This document shows, in pieces, positions 1 through 7,701 of a stretch of 64,000 bases of DNA; the first letter of the stretch is position 1; every line of letters begins with the position of its first letter. This DNA is from Micromonospora thermarum (lineage in GTDB: Bacteria; Actinomycetota; Actinomycetes; Mycobacteriales; Micromonosporaceae), in NCBI RefSeq assembly GCF_012034245.1, contig NZ_JAATEO010000015.1, positions 62,001-126,000 on the forward strand, given 5' to 3'. Under the pieces are notes generated by a model. That model did no database searches and was not told where the DNA came from. It saw nothing but the letters and a program-made list of their open reading frames with translations. Both the position numbers and the translations under genes were made by a program.

Positions 1-1
1 G

Positions 2-70
2 ACCGCCGAGGAGCGGTTGCGCGCGCAGGAGCACGGCATCCCGCTGCGCGGCCCGGACGTGGCGGCGTGA
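2..70 (+). CDS. C-terminal fragment of an unidentified protein
   Basis: The first 22 codons form an open frame with strong GC3 bias ending in TGA at 68-70. The tail TAEERLRAQEHGIPLRGPDVAA carries no recognisable domain. It runs in the same direction as the halogenase gene and probably belongs to the same cluster. The gene starts outside the window, so its function cannot be assigned. Confidence 0.6.
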   Translation, partial: TAEERLRAQEHGIPLRGPDVAA

Positions 71-80
71 GCCTGACGCC

Positions 81-98
81 TCGACCCGCGATCGACCG
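81..98 (+). promoter_or_regulatory. Candidate SARP-binding direct repeat before the halogenase
   Basis: TCGACCC at 81-87 and TCGACCG at 92-98 are direct heptamers exactly 11 bp apart. This is the layout of sites bound by DnrI/ActII-ORF4-type SARPs. A SARP gene lies at 24146-25981. The site argues for a promoter between the upstream stop codon and the ATG at 130. Binding is inferred, not shown. Confidence 0.5.
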
Positions 99-129
99 GA
101 CACCCATCGGCGATCATCATGCTGGCGGT

Positions 130-1515
130 ATGCGCGAATCAACCCAGATTCTTGTCATCGGTGGCGGCCCGGCGGGCTCCACCACGGCCGGCCTGCTGGC
201 CCAGGAGGGCTTCCAGGTCACTCTGCTGGAGCGGGACCGCTTCCCCCGGTACCACATCGGGGAGTCGATCCTGCCGTCCTGTCGCCCGATCTTCGAGAAG
301 CTGGGCGTCTGGGACAAGATCGAGGCGCACGGTTTCCAGCCGAAGGGCGGCGCGTACTTCGCCTGGGGGCCGGAGGAGTGGGAGGTGCGCTTCACCGACC
401 AGGGCTCCGACAACACCAACGCCTTCCAGGTGATCCGCAGCGAGTTCGACCAGCTCCTGCTCGACCACGCACGGTCCCTCGGCGTCGAGGTCGTGGAGGG
501 GATCACCGTCCGCGACATCGAGTTCGACGGCGACCGGGCGGTCGCCGCCAACTGGCAGGAGACGAAGGACGCCGACAAGGGTGGCCGGATCGTCTTCGAC
601 CAGCTGGTCGACGCGTCCGGGCGCGGTGGCGTGCTGGCCACCCGGTACCTGCGCAGCCGCCGCTTCCACGACGTGTTCCGCAACGTCGCCGCCTGGTCGT
701 ACTGGAAGGGCGCCCGGCCGCTGGGCAAGGGACCGGACGGCGCCATCGCCGTCTGCTCGGTGCCCAACGGCTGGTTCTGGGCCATCCCGCTGCACGACGG
801 GACGCTCAGCGTCGGACTGGTGACCGGCCGGGACCTGTTCAACGACAGCCGGCAGCGGCTGGGCAGCATCCAGGCCGTCTACGACGAGGCGCTGGCGCAG
901 TGCCCGACCGTGCTGGAGATGCTCGACAGCGCCGAGCAGGTCGCCGACATGAAGGTCGAGCAGGACTACTCGTACGTGTCGGAAACCTTCGCCGGGCCCG
1001 GCTACCTGCTCTCGGGCGACGCGGCGTGCTTCCTGGACCCGCTGCTGTCCACCGGCGTGCACCTCGCCACCTACAGCGGCATGCTCGCCGCGGCCAGCAT
1101 CTCCAGCGTGCTGCGCGGCGAGGTCACCGAGGACCAGGCGGCGCGGTTCTACCAGACCGTCTACCGGCACGCGTACGAGCGGCTGCTGGTGCTCGTGTCG
1201 GTGTTCTACGACAGCTACCGCGGCAAGGACTACCACTTCTACAACGCGCAGCGGCTCACCAGCGACGAGCGGGACCGGCTGCACCTCCAGGCGGCGTTCG
1301 ACCGGATCATCACCGGCATCGCCGACCTCAACGACGCCGAGAACGCGTACAAGCTGGTCCAGTCGCACCTCCAGGGCGACACCAGCGGCGACCCGAACCC
1401 GCTGAACAACCTCAACCGGGTCCACGAGATGAAACAGTCCCCGTTCAACCCGGACAACGCGGTGGAAGGCCTCTACCTGGCTCTCGAACCGCGGCTGGGG
1501 CTGAAGCGCCGGTAA
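130..1515 (+). CDS. FADH2-dependent halogenase
   Basis: This 461-aa protein is a flavin-dependent halogenase of the phenol/polyketide branch and is expected to chlorinate an electron-rich aromatic intermediate in the cytoplasm. It shows a Rossmann GGGPAG motif near residues 11-16, the halogenase signature WFWAIP near 215-220, and GDAACFLDPLLSTGVHLA near 296, the FAD-contact segment of CndH-type enzymes. The family needs a separate flavin reductase; none is seen in the window. An in-frame GTG at 67 overlaps the upstream stop, but homology begins at the ATG at 130 and a SARP-like box lies between them, so 130 is preferred. A hairpin follows at 1533. Confidence 0.9.
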   Translation: MRESTQILVIGGGPAGSTTAGLLAQEGFQVTLLERDRFPRYHIGESILPSCRPIFEKLGVWDKIEAHGFQPKGGAYFAWGPEEWEVRFTDQGSDNTNAFQVIRSEFDQLLLDHARSLGVEVVEGITVRDIEFDGDRAVAANWQETKDADKGGRIVFDQLVDASGRGGVLATRYLRSRRFHDVFRNVAAWSYWKGARPLGKGPDGAIAVCSVPNGWFWAIPLHDGTLSVGLVTGRDLFNDSRQRLGSIQAVYDEALAQCPTVLEMLDSAEQVADMKVEQDYSYVSETFAGPGYLLSGDAACFLDPLLSTGVHLATYSGMLAAASISSVLRGEVTEDQAARFYQTVYRHAYERLLVLVSVFYDSYRGKDYHFYNAQRLTSDERDRLHLQAAFDRIITGIADLNDAENAYKLVQSHLQGDTSGDPNPLNNLNRVHEMKQSPFNPDNAVEGLYLALEPRLGLKRR

Positions 1516-1532
1516 CCGGCGGCCCGACGGCG

Positions 1533-1564
1533 GATCGCCCCACCTCCGCGGAGGTGGGGCGATC
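1533..1564. terminator. Bidirectional hairpin terminator
   Basis: A perfect 32-nt palindrome, GATCGCCCCACC paired with its complement around a CGCG centre, lies between the convergent halogenase and LLM genes. It has no long T-run, as is common for actinobacterial terminators. Confidence 0.7.
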
Positions 1565-1598
1565 TCGTGTGCGGGCCGGTCCGGCGGCGCGGCGCCGG

Positions 1599-2597
1599 TC
1601 AGGTGTCGGCGGCCTGGCGGAGCCGGCGGAGCAGCCCCTTCGGGTCCACCAGCGGCGGCAGGGCCGCCAGGACGCCCGACACCCCGACCTCCTCCAGCCG
1701 GCGCAGGTGCGCGCCCACCTCGGCGACGGTGCCGGTCACGCCGGTCATCTCCAGCGCGAGGTCGACCAGGCCCAGCTCCTCCAGCAGCCGCGCGTTCTTG
1801 CCGCCGACCGTGTGGTCCCACACGTCGTAGCGCCGCTCCATCTCCTCCACCGCGGGCAGCAGCTCGGGCGGAACGGTGGAGCGCATGTGCGGCGACTTCA
1901 ACCGCAGCGCCACGTCGGAGGCGAGCGCCGCGCCGATCTCGGCGTTCGCCTCGGCCCGGCTGTCCTTGACGGAGATGAAGCTGAAGCCCCACACCTGGAC
2001 GGCGTCCGGGTCCCGGCCGGCGGCCTCGGCGGCCGCCCGGACCTGGGCGACCTTGCGGGCCACCCGCTCGGTGGACATGCCGACCGTGGTGACCACCCCG
2101 TCGGCCAGCTCGCCGGCGAGCCGCAGGCTCTTCGGGTAGTCGGCGGCGACCAGCACCGGCACGTCGCGCACCCGCTCCAGCGGTTCGGTGTCGAAGCCGT
2201 CGACCCGGGCCGAGTCGCCGCGCAGTACGGCCCGGACGGCGGTCACGTAGTCGCGCAGCTCGTGCGGGGTGGCGACCGGGGAGCGGCCGACCACCCGCCG
2301 GACGCTGCCGCCGTTGCCGACCGCGAGCATCGTGCGGCCGCCGGTCACCTCGTGCAGGGTCGAGATCGCCGTGGCGGTCGCCGCCGGGTGACGGAAGAAC
2401 GGGGTCGTCACCATCGGCGTGAGCGTCGCCCGCCGCGTCTCGCACGCAGCGACGGTCAGCGACACGTACATCTCGTAGGCGCGGGCCGGCGTGTCGCCGA
2501 CCCCGATGACGTCGTATCCGAGGTCATCGGCCAGTCGGACGACACTCCGGAACTCCGCGAGGTCGTCCGCCCATTCAATGATCGCTCCGAGTTTCAG
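1599..2597 (-). CDS. LLM-class (F420-dependent-type) oxidoreductase
   Basis: This protein of about 332 aa belongs to the luciferase-like monooxygenase superfamily, mostly F420H2- or FMN-dependent TIM-barrel enzymes. It opens KLGAIIEWADDLAE and includes GGRTMLAVGNGGS, typical of the MER-like F420 subgroup. It is divergent from a second LLM gene, so both probably supply tailoring reductions. The start is unusual: the conserved N-terminus has no ATG or GTG, but a CTG at 2597 follows GGAGG by 8 nt. The nearest ATG (MSVSCAPAV, about 14 codons upstream) has no Shine-Dalgarno sequence. CTG initiation is therefore my preferred, but uncertain, call. Confidence 0.85.
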   Translation of the reverse strand: MKLGAIIEWADDLAEFRSVVRLADDLGYDVIGVGDTPARAYEMYVSLTVAACETRRATLTPMVTTPFFRHPAATATAISTLHEVTGGRTMLAVGNGGSVRRVVGRSPVATPHELRDYVTAVRAVLRGDSARVDGFDTEPLERVRDVPVLVAADYPKSLRLAGELADGVVTTVGMSTERVARKVAQVRAAAEAAGRDPDAVQVWGFSFISVKDSRAEANAEIGAALASDVALRLKSPHMRSTVPPELLPAVEEMERRYDVWDHTVGGKNARLLEELGLVDLALEMTGVTGTVAEVGAHLRRLEEVGVSGVLAALPPLVDPKGLLRRLRQAADT

Positions 2598-2690
2598 GGG
2601 GCATCCCTCCGCCGGTACGGCTGGCACCGCCGGTGCGCAGCTCACGGACATTCGGCGCTGGCGCGCGACCTCCATCGGACACGACCCGCC

Positions 2691-2708
2691 TCGAGGGGGT
2701 GTCGAGCG
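2691..2708. promoter_or_regulatory. Candidate SARP-binding direct repeat, LLM divergent region (site 1)
   Basis: TCGAGGG at 2691 and TCGAGCG at 2702 are spaced 11 bp. They lie in the 307-bp region (2598-2904) between the divergent LLM genes, about 95 bp from the minus-strand start. Apart from this pair and the one at 2772, the region holds only GC-rich sequence and the two ribosome-binding sites. Confidence 0.5.
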
Positions 2709-2771
2709 CGGCCGCACCGCCGCAGGGCGGCGGGACCGTCCGGCCCCGGCGGCGCCGTGCCCGACCTGAGG

Positions 2772-2789
2772 TCGACCGTCGCTCGACCG
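2772..2789. promoter_or_regulatory. Candidate SARP-binding direct repeat, LLM divergent region (site 2)
   Basis: TCGACCG at 2772 and an identical TCGACCG at 2783 are spaced 11 bp, about 115 bp upstream of the plus-strand LLM start. Two such pairs in one divergent region would fit one site per promoter. Confidence 0.5.
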
Positions 2790-2904
2790 GCCCTCCGGTG
2801 CGCCCGGCCACAGTGGCCGCACCGCCGCTCGGGAGGAGGGCGGTGCCGCCGGGCGCCCGGACGCTCGGCAGGAAACCCGACCGGTGAATCCCAGGGAGTC
2901 CGCA

Positions 2905-3762
2905 ATGGATATCGGAGTCTGCCTGCCGACGACCATCCCCGGCGCGCAGGGACGACAACTGATCGAGTTCGCCCGGCGGGCCGAGCGGCTCGGCTTCCAC
3001 AGCCTGACCGTCGCCGACCGCGTCGTGTACGACAACTACGACGGCATCGTCTCGCTGGCCGCCGCCGCGGCGGTGACCGAGCGGATCAAGCTGGTCACCG
3101 GCATCCTGCTGGCCGCGTACCGGCCCAGCCCGGTGGAGCTGGCCAAGCAGCTCGCCAGCCTCGACCGGCTCTCCGAGGGCCGGCTGATCCTCGGCGTGTC
3201 CGCCGGTATGCGGGAGGACGACTACGCCGCCACCGGCACCGACTTCCACACCCGTGGCCGGCGGCTCGACGCGATGCTCGAGGAGCTCCGCCAGGTCTGG
3301 CAGGGCGCCGGGCCGGTGCCTGGGGTCGGGCCGCGACCCACCAACGGCGACATCCCGATCTGGGTGGGCGGGCACTCGCCGGCCGGCCTGCGCCGGGCGG
3401 CCCGCTACGGCATCGGGTGGATCTCCCCGGGCGGCCCGCCGCACAAGTACCCGGAGCTGGTCACCAAGGTCAAGGAGCTGTGGGCCGAGGAGAAGCGCGA
3501 GGGCGAGCCGCGGATGGGGGCCAACCTCTACGTGTCGCTCGGGCCGGACGGGCAGCAGCTCGCCCTGGAGCACATGCACAGCTACTACGCCTACATGGGC
3601 CAGATGGTCGAGCACCTCGCGAAGGGCGCCATCACCGACGAGGGCAAGCTCCGCGACGTGGTCGACGGGTACGCGGCCAACGCCTGCGACGAGCTGCTGA
3701 TCCTGTCCTGCACGGCCGATCCGGACCACCTCGACCGGATCGCCGCCGTGGTCCTGGGCTGA
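2905..3762 (+). CDS. LLM-class (F420-dependent-type) oxidoreductase
   Basis: This 285-aa TIM-barrel enzyme of the luciferase-like superfamily begins MDIGVCLPTTIPGAQG and carries SEGRLILGVSAGMREDDY and GGHSPAGLRRAARYG, typical of actinobacterial F420-dependent oxidoreductases. It is expected to move hydride to or from a polyketide intermediate. The ATG at 2905 is preceded by AGGGAG; an in-frame GTG at 2884 is less well placed. The next gene starts 8 nt downstream, so it heads an operon with the monooxygenase and methyltransferase. Confidence 0.88.
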   Translation: MDIGVCLPTTIPGAQGRQLIEFARRAERLGFHSLTVADRVVYDNYDGIVSLAAAAAVTERIKLVTGILLAAYRPSPVELAKQLASLDRLSEGRLILGVSAGMREDDYAATGTDFHTRGRRLDAMLEELRQVWQGAGPVPGVGPRPTNGDIPIWVGGHSPAGLRRAARYGIGWISPGGPPHKYPELVTKVKELWAEEKREGEPRMGANLYVSLGPDGQQLALEHMHSYYAYMGQMVEHLAKGAITDEGKLRDVVDGYAANACDELLILSCTADPDHLDRIAAVVLG

Positions 3763-3769
3763 CGGCGCG

Positions 3770-4999
3770 ATGGGAAGCCAGAACGGCCGCCGGCCGCGGG
3801 TCCTCGTCGTCGGTGGCGGCGTCGGCGGGCTCTGCCTCGCGCAGGGGCTGCGCCAGGCCGGCGTCGCCGACGTGACGGTCTTCGAGCGGGACGCCTCGGC
3901 CGAGGGCCGCATGCAGGGGTACCGGCTGCGGATCAGCCCCGAGGGTGAGGCGGCGTTGCGGGAGTGCCTGCCCCGGCGGGCGCAGGACCTGCTCACCGCC
4001 ACCGCCAACGACCGGCACCAGCTCGGCCTGGTGGCGTTCGACGAACGGCTCAACCCGCTGCCCGCGCCGACCTTCGACGACCCGCGCGGCGACGCGCCGG
4101 ACAAGATCGACGCGGTCGACCGGGCGACGCTGCGCCGGGTGCTGCTCGCCGGCCTGGACGACGTGGTGTGCTTCGGCAAGCGGTTCGTCCGCTACGAGGA
4201 GGTCGGCGGCGAGCTGGTGGCGCACTTCGCCGACGGCGACCACGCGGTCGGGGACATCCTGGTGGCGGCCGACGGGGCGCACTCCGCCGTCCGCGCCCAG
4301 CTCCGCCCGGACGACACCACCCAGGATCTCGGCGTACGGGCGATCCTGTCCCGTACGCCCCGGGCGGCGGCGATCGAGGCGGGCCTGCCGGAGTCCCTGC
4401 GCGACCGGTTCGTCAACGTGACCGCGCCGGACGGGCTGCGGCTCGCCCTCATGCCGATGGTGTTCCGGACGCCGCCGGCGCGGGCCGCCGAGGAGCTGTG
4501 GCCGGGGCTGGACCTGGGCGTGTCCGAGGACTACTACATGTCCGTCTTCAGCGTCCACAAGGACCTGCTCGGCCTGGACGACGAGGCGTTCTTCGGGCTC
4601 ACCGGCGAGCAGCTGTGCCGGCTGGTGCTCGACCGTACCGTCGACTGGCACCCGGATCTGCGCGGCGTCTTCGCCCACGCGCAGCCCGCGGAGACGTACC
4701 CGCTCGCGCTGCGGGCGACGGTGCCGGTGCGGGCGTGGGAGCCCGGCCCGGTGATCCCCCTCGGCGACGCGGTGCACCTGATGCCGCCGACCGGGGGAGT
4801 GGGCGCGAACACGGCCCTGCGCGACGCGAGCGCGTTGTGCCGGGCGTTGACGGCCGTCGCCCGGGGCGAGGCGCCCCTGGCCGAGGCGGTGGCCGGTTAC
4901 CAGGCCGAGATGGTGCGGTACGCCACCGAGGCGATCGAGATGTCCCTCAAGATCGCCCGGTGGTCCATGAAGAAGATCGACGTCGGCGTTCGAGCGTAA
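3770..4999 (+). CDS. FAD-dependent aromatic monooxygenase (PHBH fold)
   Basis: This 409-aa single-component flavin hydroxylase probably oxygenates an aromatic or quinone intermediate using NAD(P)H and O2. It shows the dinucleotide motif VVGGGVGG near residues 13-20, the DG motif in VAADGAHSAVR, and the GD segment GDAVHLMPPTGGVGANTALRDA split over residues near 332-353. The start lies 8 nt after the LLM stop and the methyltransferase GTG follows 15 nt after its end, so the three genes look cotranscribed. Regiochemistry cannot be read from sequence. Confidence 0.88.
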   Translation: MGSQNGRRPRVLVVGGGVGGLCLAQGLRQAGVADVTVFERDASAEGRMQGYRLRISPEGEAALRECLPRRAQDLLTATANDRHQLGLVAFDERLNPLPAPTFDDPRGDAPDKIDAVDRATLRRVLLAGLDDVVCFGKRFVRYEEVGGELVAHFADGDHAVGDILVAADGAHSAVRAQLRPDDTTQDLGVRAILSRTPRAAAIEAGLPESLRDRFVNVTAPDGLRLALMPMVFRTPPARAAEELWPGLDLGVSEDYYMSVFSVHKDLLGLDDEAFFGLTGEQLCRLVLDRTVDWHPDLRGVFAHAQPAETYPLALRATVPVRAWEPGPVIPLGDAVHLMPPTGGVGANTALRDASALCRALTAVARGEAPLAEAVAGYQAEMVRYATEAIEMSLKIARWSMKKIDVGVRA

Positions 5000-5014
5000 A
5001 GGCGGGCGGTTTCA

Positions 5015-6028
5015 GTGACCACGACAGCGACAGACACCAGCCGGCCGGCCGGCATCCTGCGGCTGGCCAACTCCTTCTGCGACGCCAAGGCGCTGCTGAC
5101 GGCGGTGGAACTCGGCCTCTTCACCACGCTGCGGGAGGGCCCGGCCAGCGTCGAGGAGACCCGGAGCAAGCTCGGCCTGCACGGCCGCGGCCTGTCCGAC
5201 TGGCTCGACCTGCTGGTCGAGCTGTGCCTGCTGGAACGGGCGGACGGCCGCTACCGCAACGGCCCGGGCGCGGACCGGTTCCTGGTGCGCGGCGAGGAGT
5301 CGTACATCGGCGGCTTCATCGAGCGGTCCAACCGCAACCTGTACCCGGCGTGGGGTCGCCTGGGCGAGGCGCTGCGTACCGGGCAGCCGCAGTCCGGTAG
5401 CAGCTTCGAGGCGGTGGTGGAGAACCCGCAGATCCTCAAGCAGTTCATCCACTCCATGGACGCGCTGACCCGGGTCCTCGGGCCGCAGCTGATCGAGGCG
5501 TTCGGCGAGTGGTCGGACTACGGCTCGGTGCTCGACGTGGGCGGCTGCCGGGGCAGCCTGGCGGCGCAGATCGTCACCGCGCACCCCAACCTGGCCGGGC
5601 ACGTCTTCGACCTGCCGCAGATGGAGCCGTTCTTCACCGAGCAGGCCGCCGAGAAGGGCCTCACCGACCGGCTGACGTTCCACGGCGGCAGCTTCTTCGA
5701 GAACCCGCTGCCCCGCGCGGACATCGTGGTGATGGGGCACGTGCTGCACGACTGGGACCGCGACCAGCGGAAGTTCCTGGTGGAGAAGGCGTTCCACGCG
5801 GTCAACCCGGGCGGCGTCCTGCTCGTGTACGACCGGATGCTCGACCGCCCCTCCAGCCGGGTGGAGAACCTGGTGATCAGCCTGGACATGCTGCTGGTCA
5901 CCGACGGCGGCTCCGAGTACACGGTGGGCGAGCTGCGCGAGCACGCCGAGGCCGCCGGCTTCGCCAAGATCGAGGACCGCCTGCTGGGCGACGACGACAC
6001 CCTGGTCGTGGCCCGCAAGGCCGCCTGA
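5015..6028 (+). CDS. SAM-dependent O-methyltransferase (small-molecule type)
   Basis: This 337-aa methyltransferase has an N-terminal winged-helix dimerisation domain (residues about 10-100) and a C-terminal Rossmann domain, the Methyltransf_2 plan of DnrK/TcmO-like enzymes. The SAM loop reads VLDVGGCRGS instead of the usual GGGxG. HVLHDWD contains the histidine that usually acts as the base. It is last in the operon from 2905. A close paralog lies convergent at 6213-7220, so the product probably carries at least two O-methyl groups. Confidence 0.9.
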   Translation: MTTTATDTSRPAGILRLANSFCDAKALLTAVELGLFTTLREGPASVEETRSKLGLHGRGLSDWLDLLVELCLLERADGRYRNGPGADRFLVRGEESYIGGFIERSNRNLYPAWGRLGEALRTGQPQSGSSFEAVVENPQILKQFIHSMDALTRVLGPQLIEAFGEWSDYGSVLDVGGCRGSLAAQIVTAHPNLAGHVFDLPQMEPFFTEQAAEKGLTDRLTFHGGSFFENPLPRADIVVMGHVLHDWDRDQRKFLVEKAFHAVNPGGVLLVYDRMLDRPSSRVENLVISLDMLLVTDGGSEYTVGELREHAEAAGFAKIEDRLLGDDDTLVVARKAA

Positions 6029-6102
6029 CCGTCCCGAGGCCGGGGTACGCCGCGAGCGGCGCACCCCGGCCTCCTGCGTGCGTCAACCCCGCCCCACCTC
6101 TC

Positions 6103-6177
6103 CCGCGATCTTGCACTTTCTGCCCCGGCAAAGGCCGCACAAGCGACAAAAGAAGGGCCGAAACTGCAAGATCGCGG
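6103..6177. repeat. Palindromic repeat family A, copy 1
   Basis: The arms CCGCGATCTTGCA (6103-6115) and TGCAAGATCGCGG (6165-6177) enclose about 50 nt in the gap between two convergent methyltransferase genes. A second copy in the opposite orientation lies at 48826-48901. The two share the arms and also the asymmetric inner blocks, so they are one dispersed element. It may also act as a bidirectional terminator. Confidence 0.75.
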
Positions 6178-6212
6178 ATGTGGTGGGGCGGGGCGCGGGG
6201 ACGGGGGCGGGG

Positions 6213-7220
6213 TCAGGCTGGGTGGTGGCAGATCACCAGGGTTTCGTTGTCGTCCAAGGGTTGCTGGCGTATTGACGTGAAGCCTGCTGCCTTTGCGTAG
6301 CTGGCCAGTTCGCCGACCGGGTATTCCGAGCCCTCCTCGGTGACCAGGGCCATGATGAGGCTCGCCACCAGGTTGTCGACGCGGGGTGCGTGCTCGTCGA
6401 GCATCCGGTCGTGCACCAGCAGCACACCGCCCGGCCGGACCGCCCGGTACGCGGCCCAGACCAGCTCCTCGCGCTGCCAGGGCCGCCAGTTGTGCAGGAT
6501 GTGCCCGAACACGACCACGTCGGCGGGCGGCAGCGGATCGGCGAAGAAGTTGCCGGCGTGGAAGCGCACCCGGTCGGCGGTGCCCAGTTCGGCCATGTGC
6601 TCGGCGAAGACCGGACCGAGCTGCGGCAGGTCGAACACGTGCCCGGCCAGGTTGGGGTGCGCCAGGACGAGTTGGCCGACCAGACTGCCCCGGCAGCCGC
6701 CCACGTCGAGCACCGAGCCGTACGCCGACCAGTCGATCGCGTCCAGCAGCCGCGGGATCAGCGGGCGCAGCACACCGTCCATCATGTGCGCGTACCGCCG
6801 GAGCCCGGCCGGGTCGGCGAGCATGCCGGCGAAGTCCTCCGCCGGCGTGCGCGGCCGCCCGGTCCGCAGCGTCTCGGTCAGGCCGTTCCACACCGGGTAC
6901 AGGTTGGCCTTGGCGCCGCGCAGGAACCCGGTCACGTCCTCGGGCCCCCGGCCGGTGAGGAACCGGTCGACGTCGTCGGCGTTGTGGTAGCGGCCGTCCT
7001 CGACGTACAGCAGGTCGAGCGCCACCAGCAGGTTCAGGAAGTCGTCCAGCCCACGCCCGTGCAGCCCCAGCCGGTCGCGGATCTCCCCGCCGGTGGCGGG
7101 GGAGTCCCGCAGCGTACGGAACAGGTCCAGCTCGACCGCCGTCAGCAGCGCCTGTGACTCGCAGAAGGCGTTGCCGAGGCGGAGCAGGCGAGCGGGGGAC
7201 GCGGTGACCGTACCCGTCAT
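6213..7220 (-). CDS. SAM-dependent O-methyltransferase, paralog of the 5015 gene
   Basis: This 335-aa protein has the same two-domain plan as the convergent methyltransferase. Matching blocks run throughout: LGLHGRGL, SVLDVGGCRGSL, AHPNLAGHVFDLPQ, HILHNWR and GSEYPVGEL. It also carries the atypical DVGGCRGS SAM loop, so the pair arose by duplication and inversion or from a common donor. The ATG at 7220 follows AAGGGAG. It is divergent from the ferredoxin gene. A role in O-methylation of the same polyketide is inferred. Confidence 0.9.
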   Translation of the reverse strand: MTGTVTASPARLLRLGNAFCESQALLTAVELDLFRTLRDSPATGGEIRDRLGLHGRGLDDFLNLLVALDLLYVEDGRYHNADDVDRFLTGRGPEDVTGFLRGAKANLYPVWNGLTETLRTGRPRTPAEDFAGMLADPAGLRRYAHMMDGVLRPLIPRLLDAIDWSAYGSVLDVGGCRGSLVGQLVLAHPNLAGHVFDLPQLGPVFAEHMAELGTADRVRFHAGNFFADPLPPADVVVFGHILHNWRPWQREELVWAAYRAVRPGGVLLVHDRMLDEHAPRVDNLVASLIMALVTEEGSEYPVGELASYAKAAGFTSIRQQPLDDNETLVICHHPA

Positions 7221-7403
7221 CGGGCGGCTCCCTTCGGGGCGCGGACGGAGGACGCCCCCGATGGTGCCGGCCCGCCTTGGAACGCCGCTCGACGCGCGGC
7301 TGTACCGGCTCTCGAGTCTCCTGTCGCACGATCGGGCGCGCGCGGCGGGCTCCGGTGGACGCCGGCCGCGACGGACCGGACGACACGGCGATCGGTGGTC
7401 ATC

Positions 7404-7592
7404 ATGCGTGTGTTTGCGACCAAGGAGACCTGCGCGGTGAGCAGCCTCTGCGTCTACCAGGCGCCGGAGGTCTTCGACCAGGACGAGGAGGGCCAGGTCG
7501 AGGTGCTCGACCCCGAACCGCCGGCCGAACTTCACGAGGATGTACGGATCGCGGTACGCGGGTGCCCCACCCAATCCATTCGCGTCGAGTAA
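7404..7592 (+). CDS. 3Fe-4S ferredoxin
   Basis: This 62-aa electron carrier has the pattern CAVSSLC with a later GCPTQSI. The usual second cysteine of a 4Fe-4S motif is missing, which marks the 3Fe-4S ferredoxins that serve actinobacterial P450s. VYQAPEVFDQDEEGQV is the typical core. The ATG at 7404 is favoured over an in-frame GTG at 7395; neither has a strong ribosome-binding site. The only P450 seen is at 21081-22283, a plausible distant partner. A strong hairpin ends the transcript. Confidence 0.88.
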   Translation: MRVFATKETCAVSSLCVYQAPEVFDQDEEGQVEVLDPEPPAELHEDVRIAVRGCPTQSIRVE

Positions 7593-7615
7593 TCTCATCC
7601 GCACGTAGCGTACGG

Positions 7616-7658
7616 ACCGCGGTGCACCCGGCCGGTAGTCTGCCGGGTGCACCGCGGT
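7616..7658 (+). terminator. Hairpin terminator after ferredoxin
   Basis: A perfect 17-bp stem (ACCGCGGTGCACCCGGC at 7616-7632 with its complement at 7642-7658) and a 9-nt loop lie 24 nt after the ferredoxin stop. Confidence 0.8.
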
Positions 7659-7701
7659 CGCGCCCGTCCGGCCCTGTCACCGGCCCCTCGGCCGCCTCAC
7701 G

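Noticed and set aside
67..129. Start of the halogenase at GTG 67
   Set aside because: It overlaps the upstream stop, but homology begins at ATG 130 and a SARP-like repeat lies between. It remains possible but is not preferred.
139..3875. Very long antisense or off-frame open frames (for example 139-2445 minus and 378-3875 plus)
   Set aside because: They are compositional shadows of high-GC genes. Their products are repetitive R/G/A/P strings without domains and they overlap well-supported genes.
7287..7320. SARP-type repeat between the second methyltransferase and ferredoxin genes
   Set aside because: The two TCGA motifs are 23 bp apart, not 11 or 22, so the phase is wrong.
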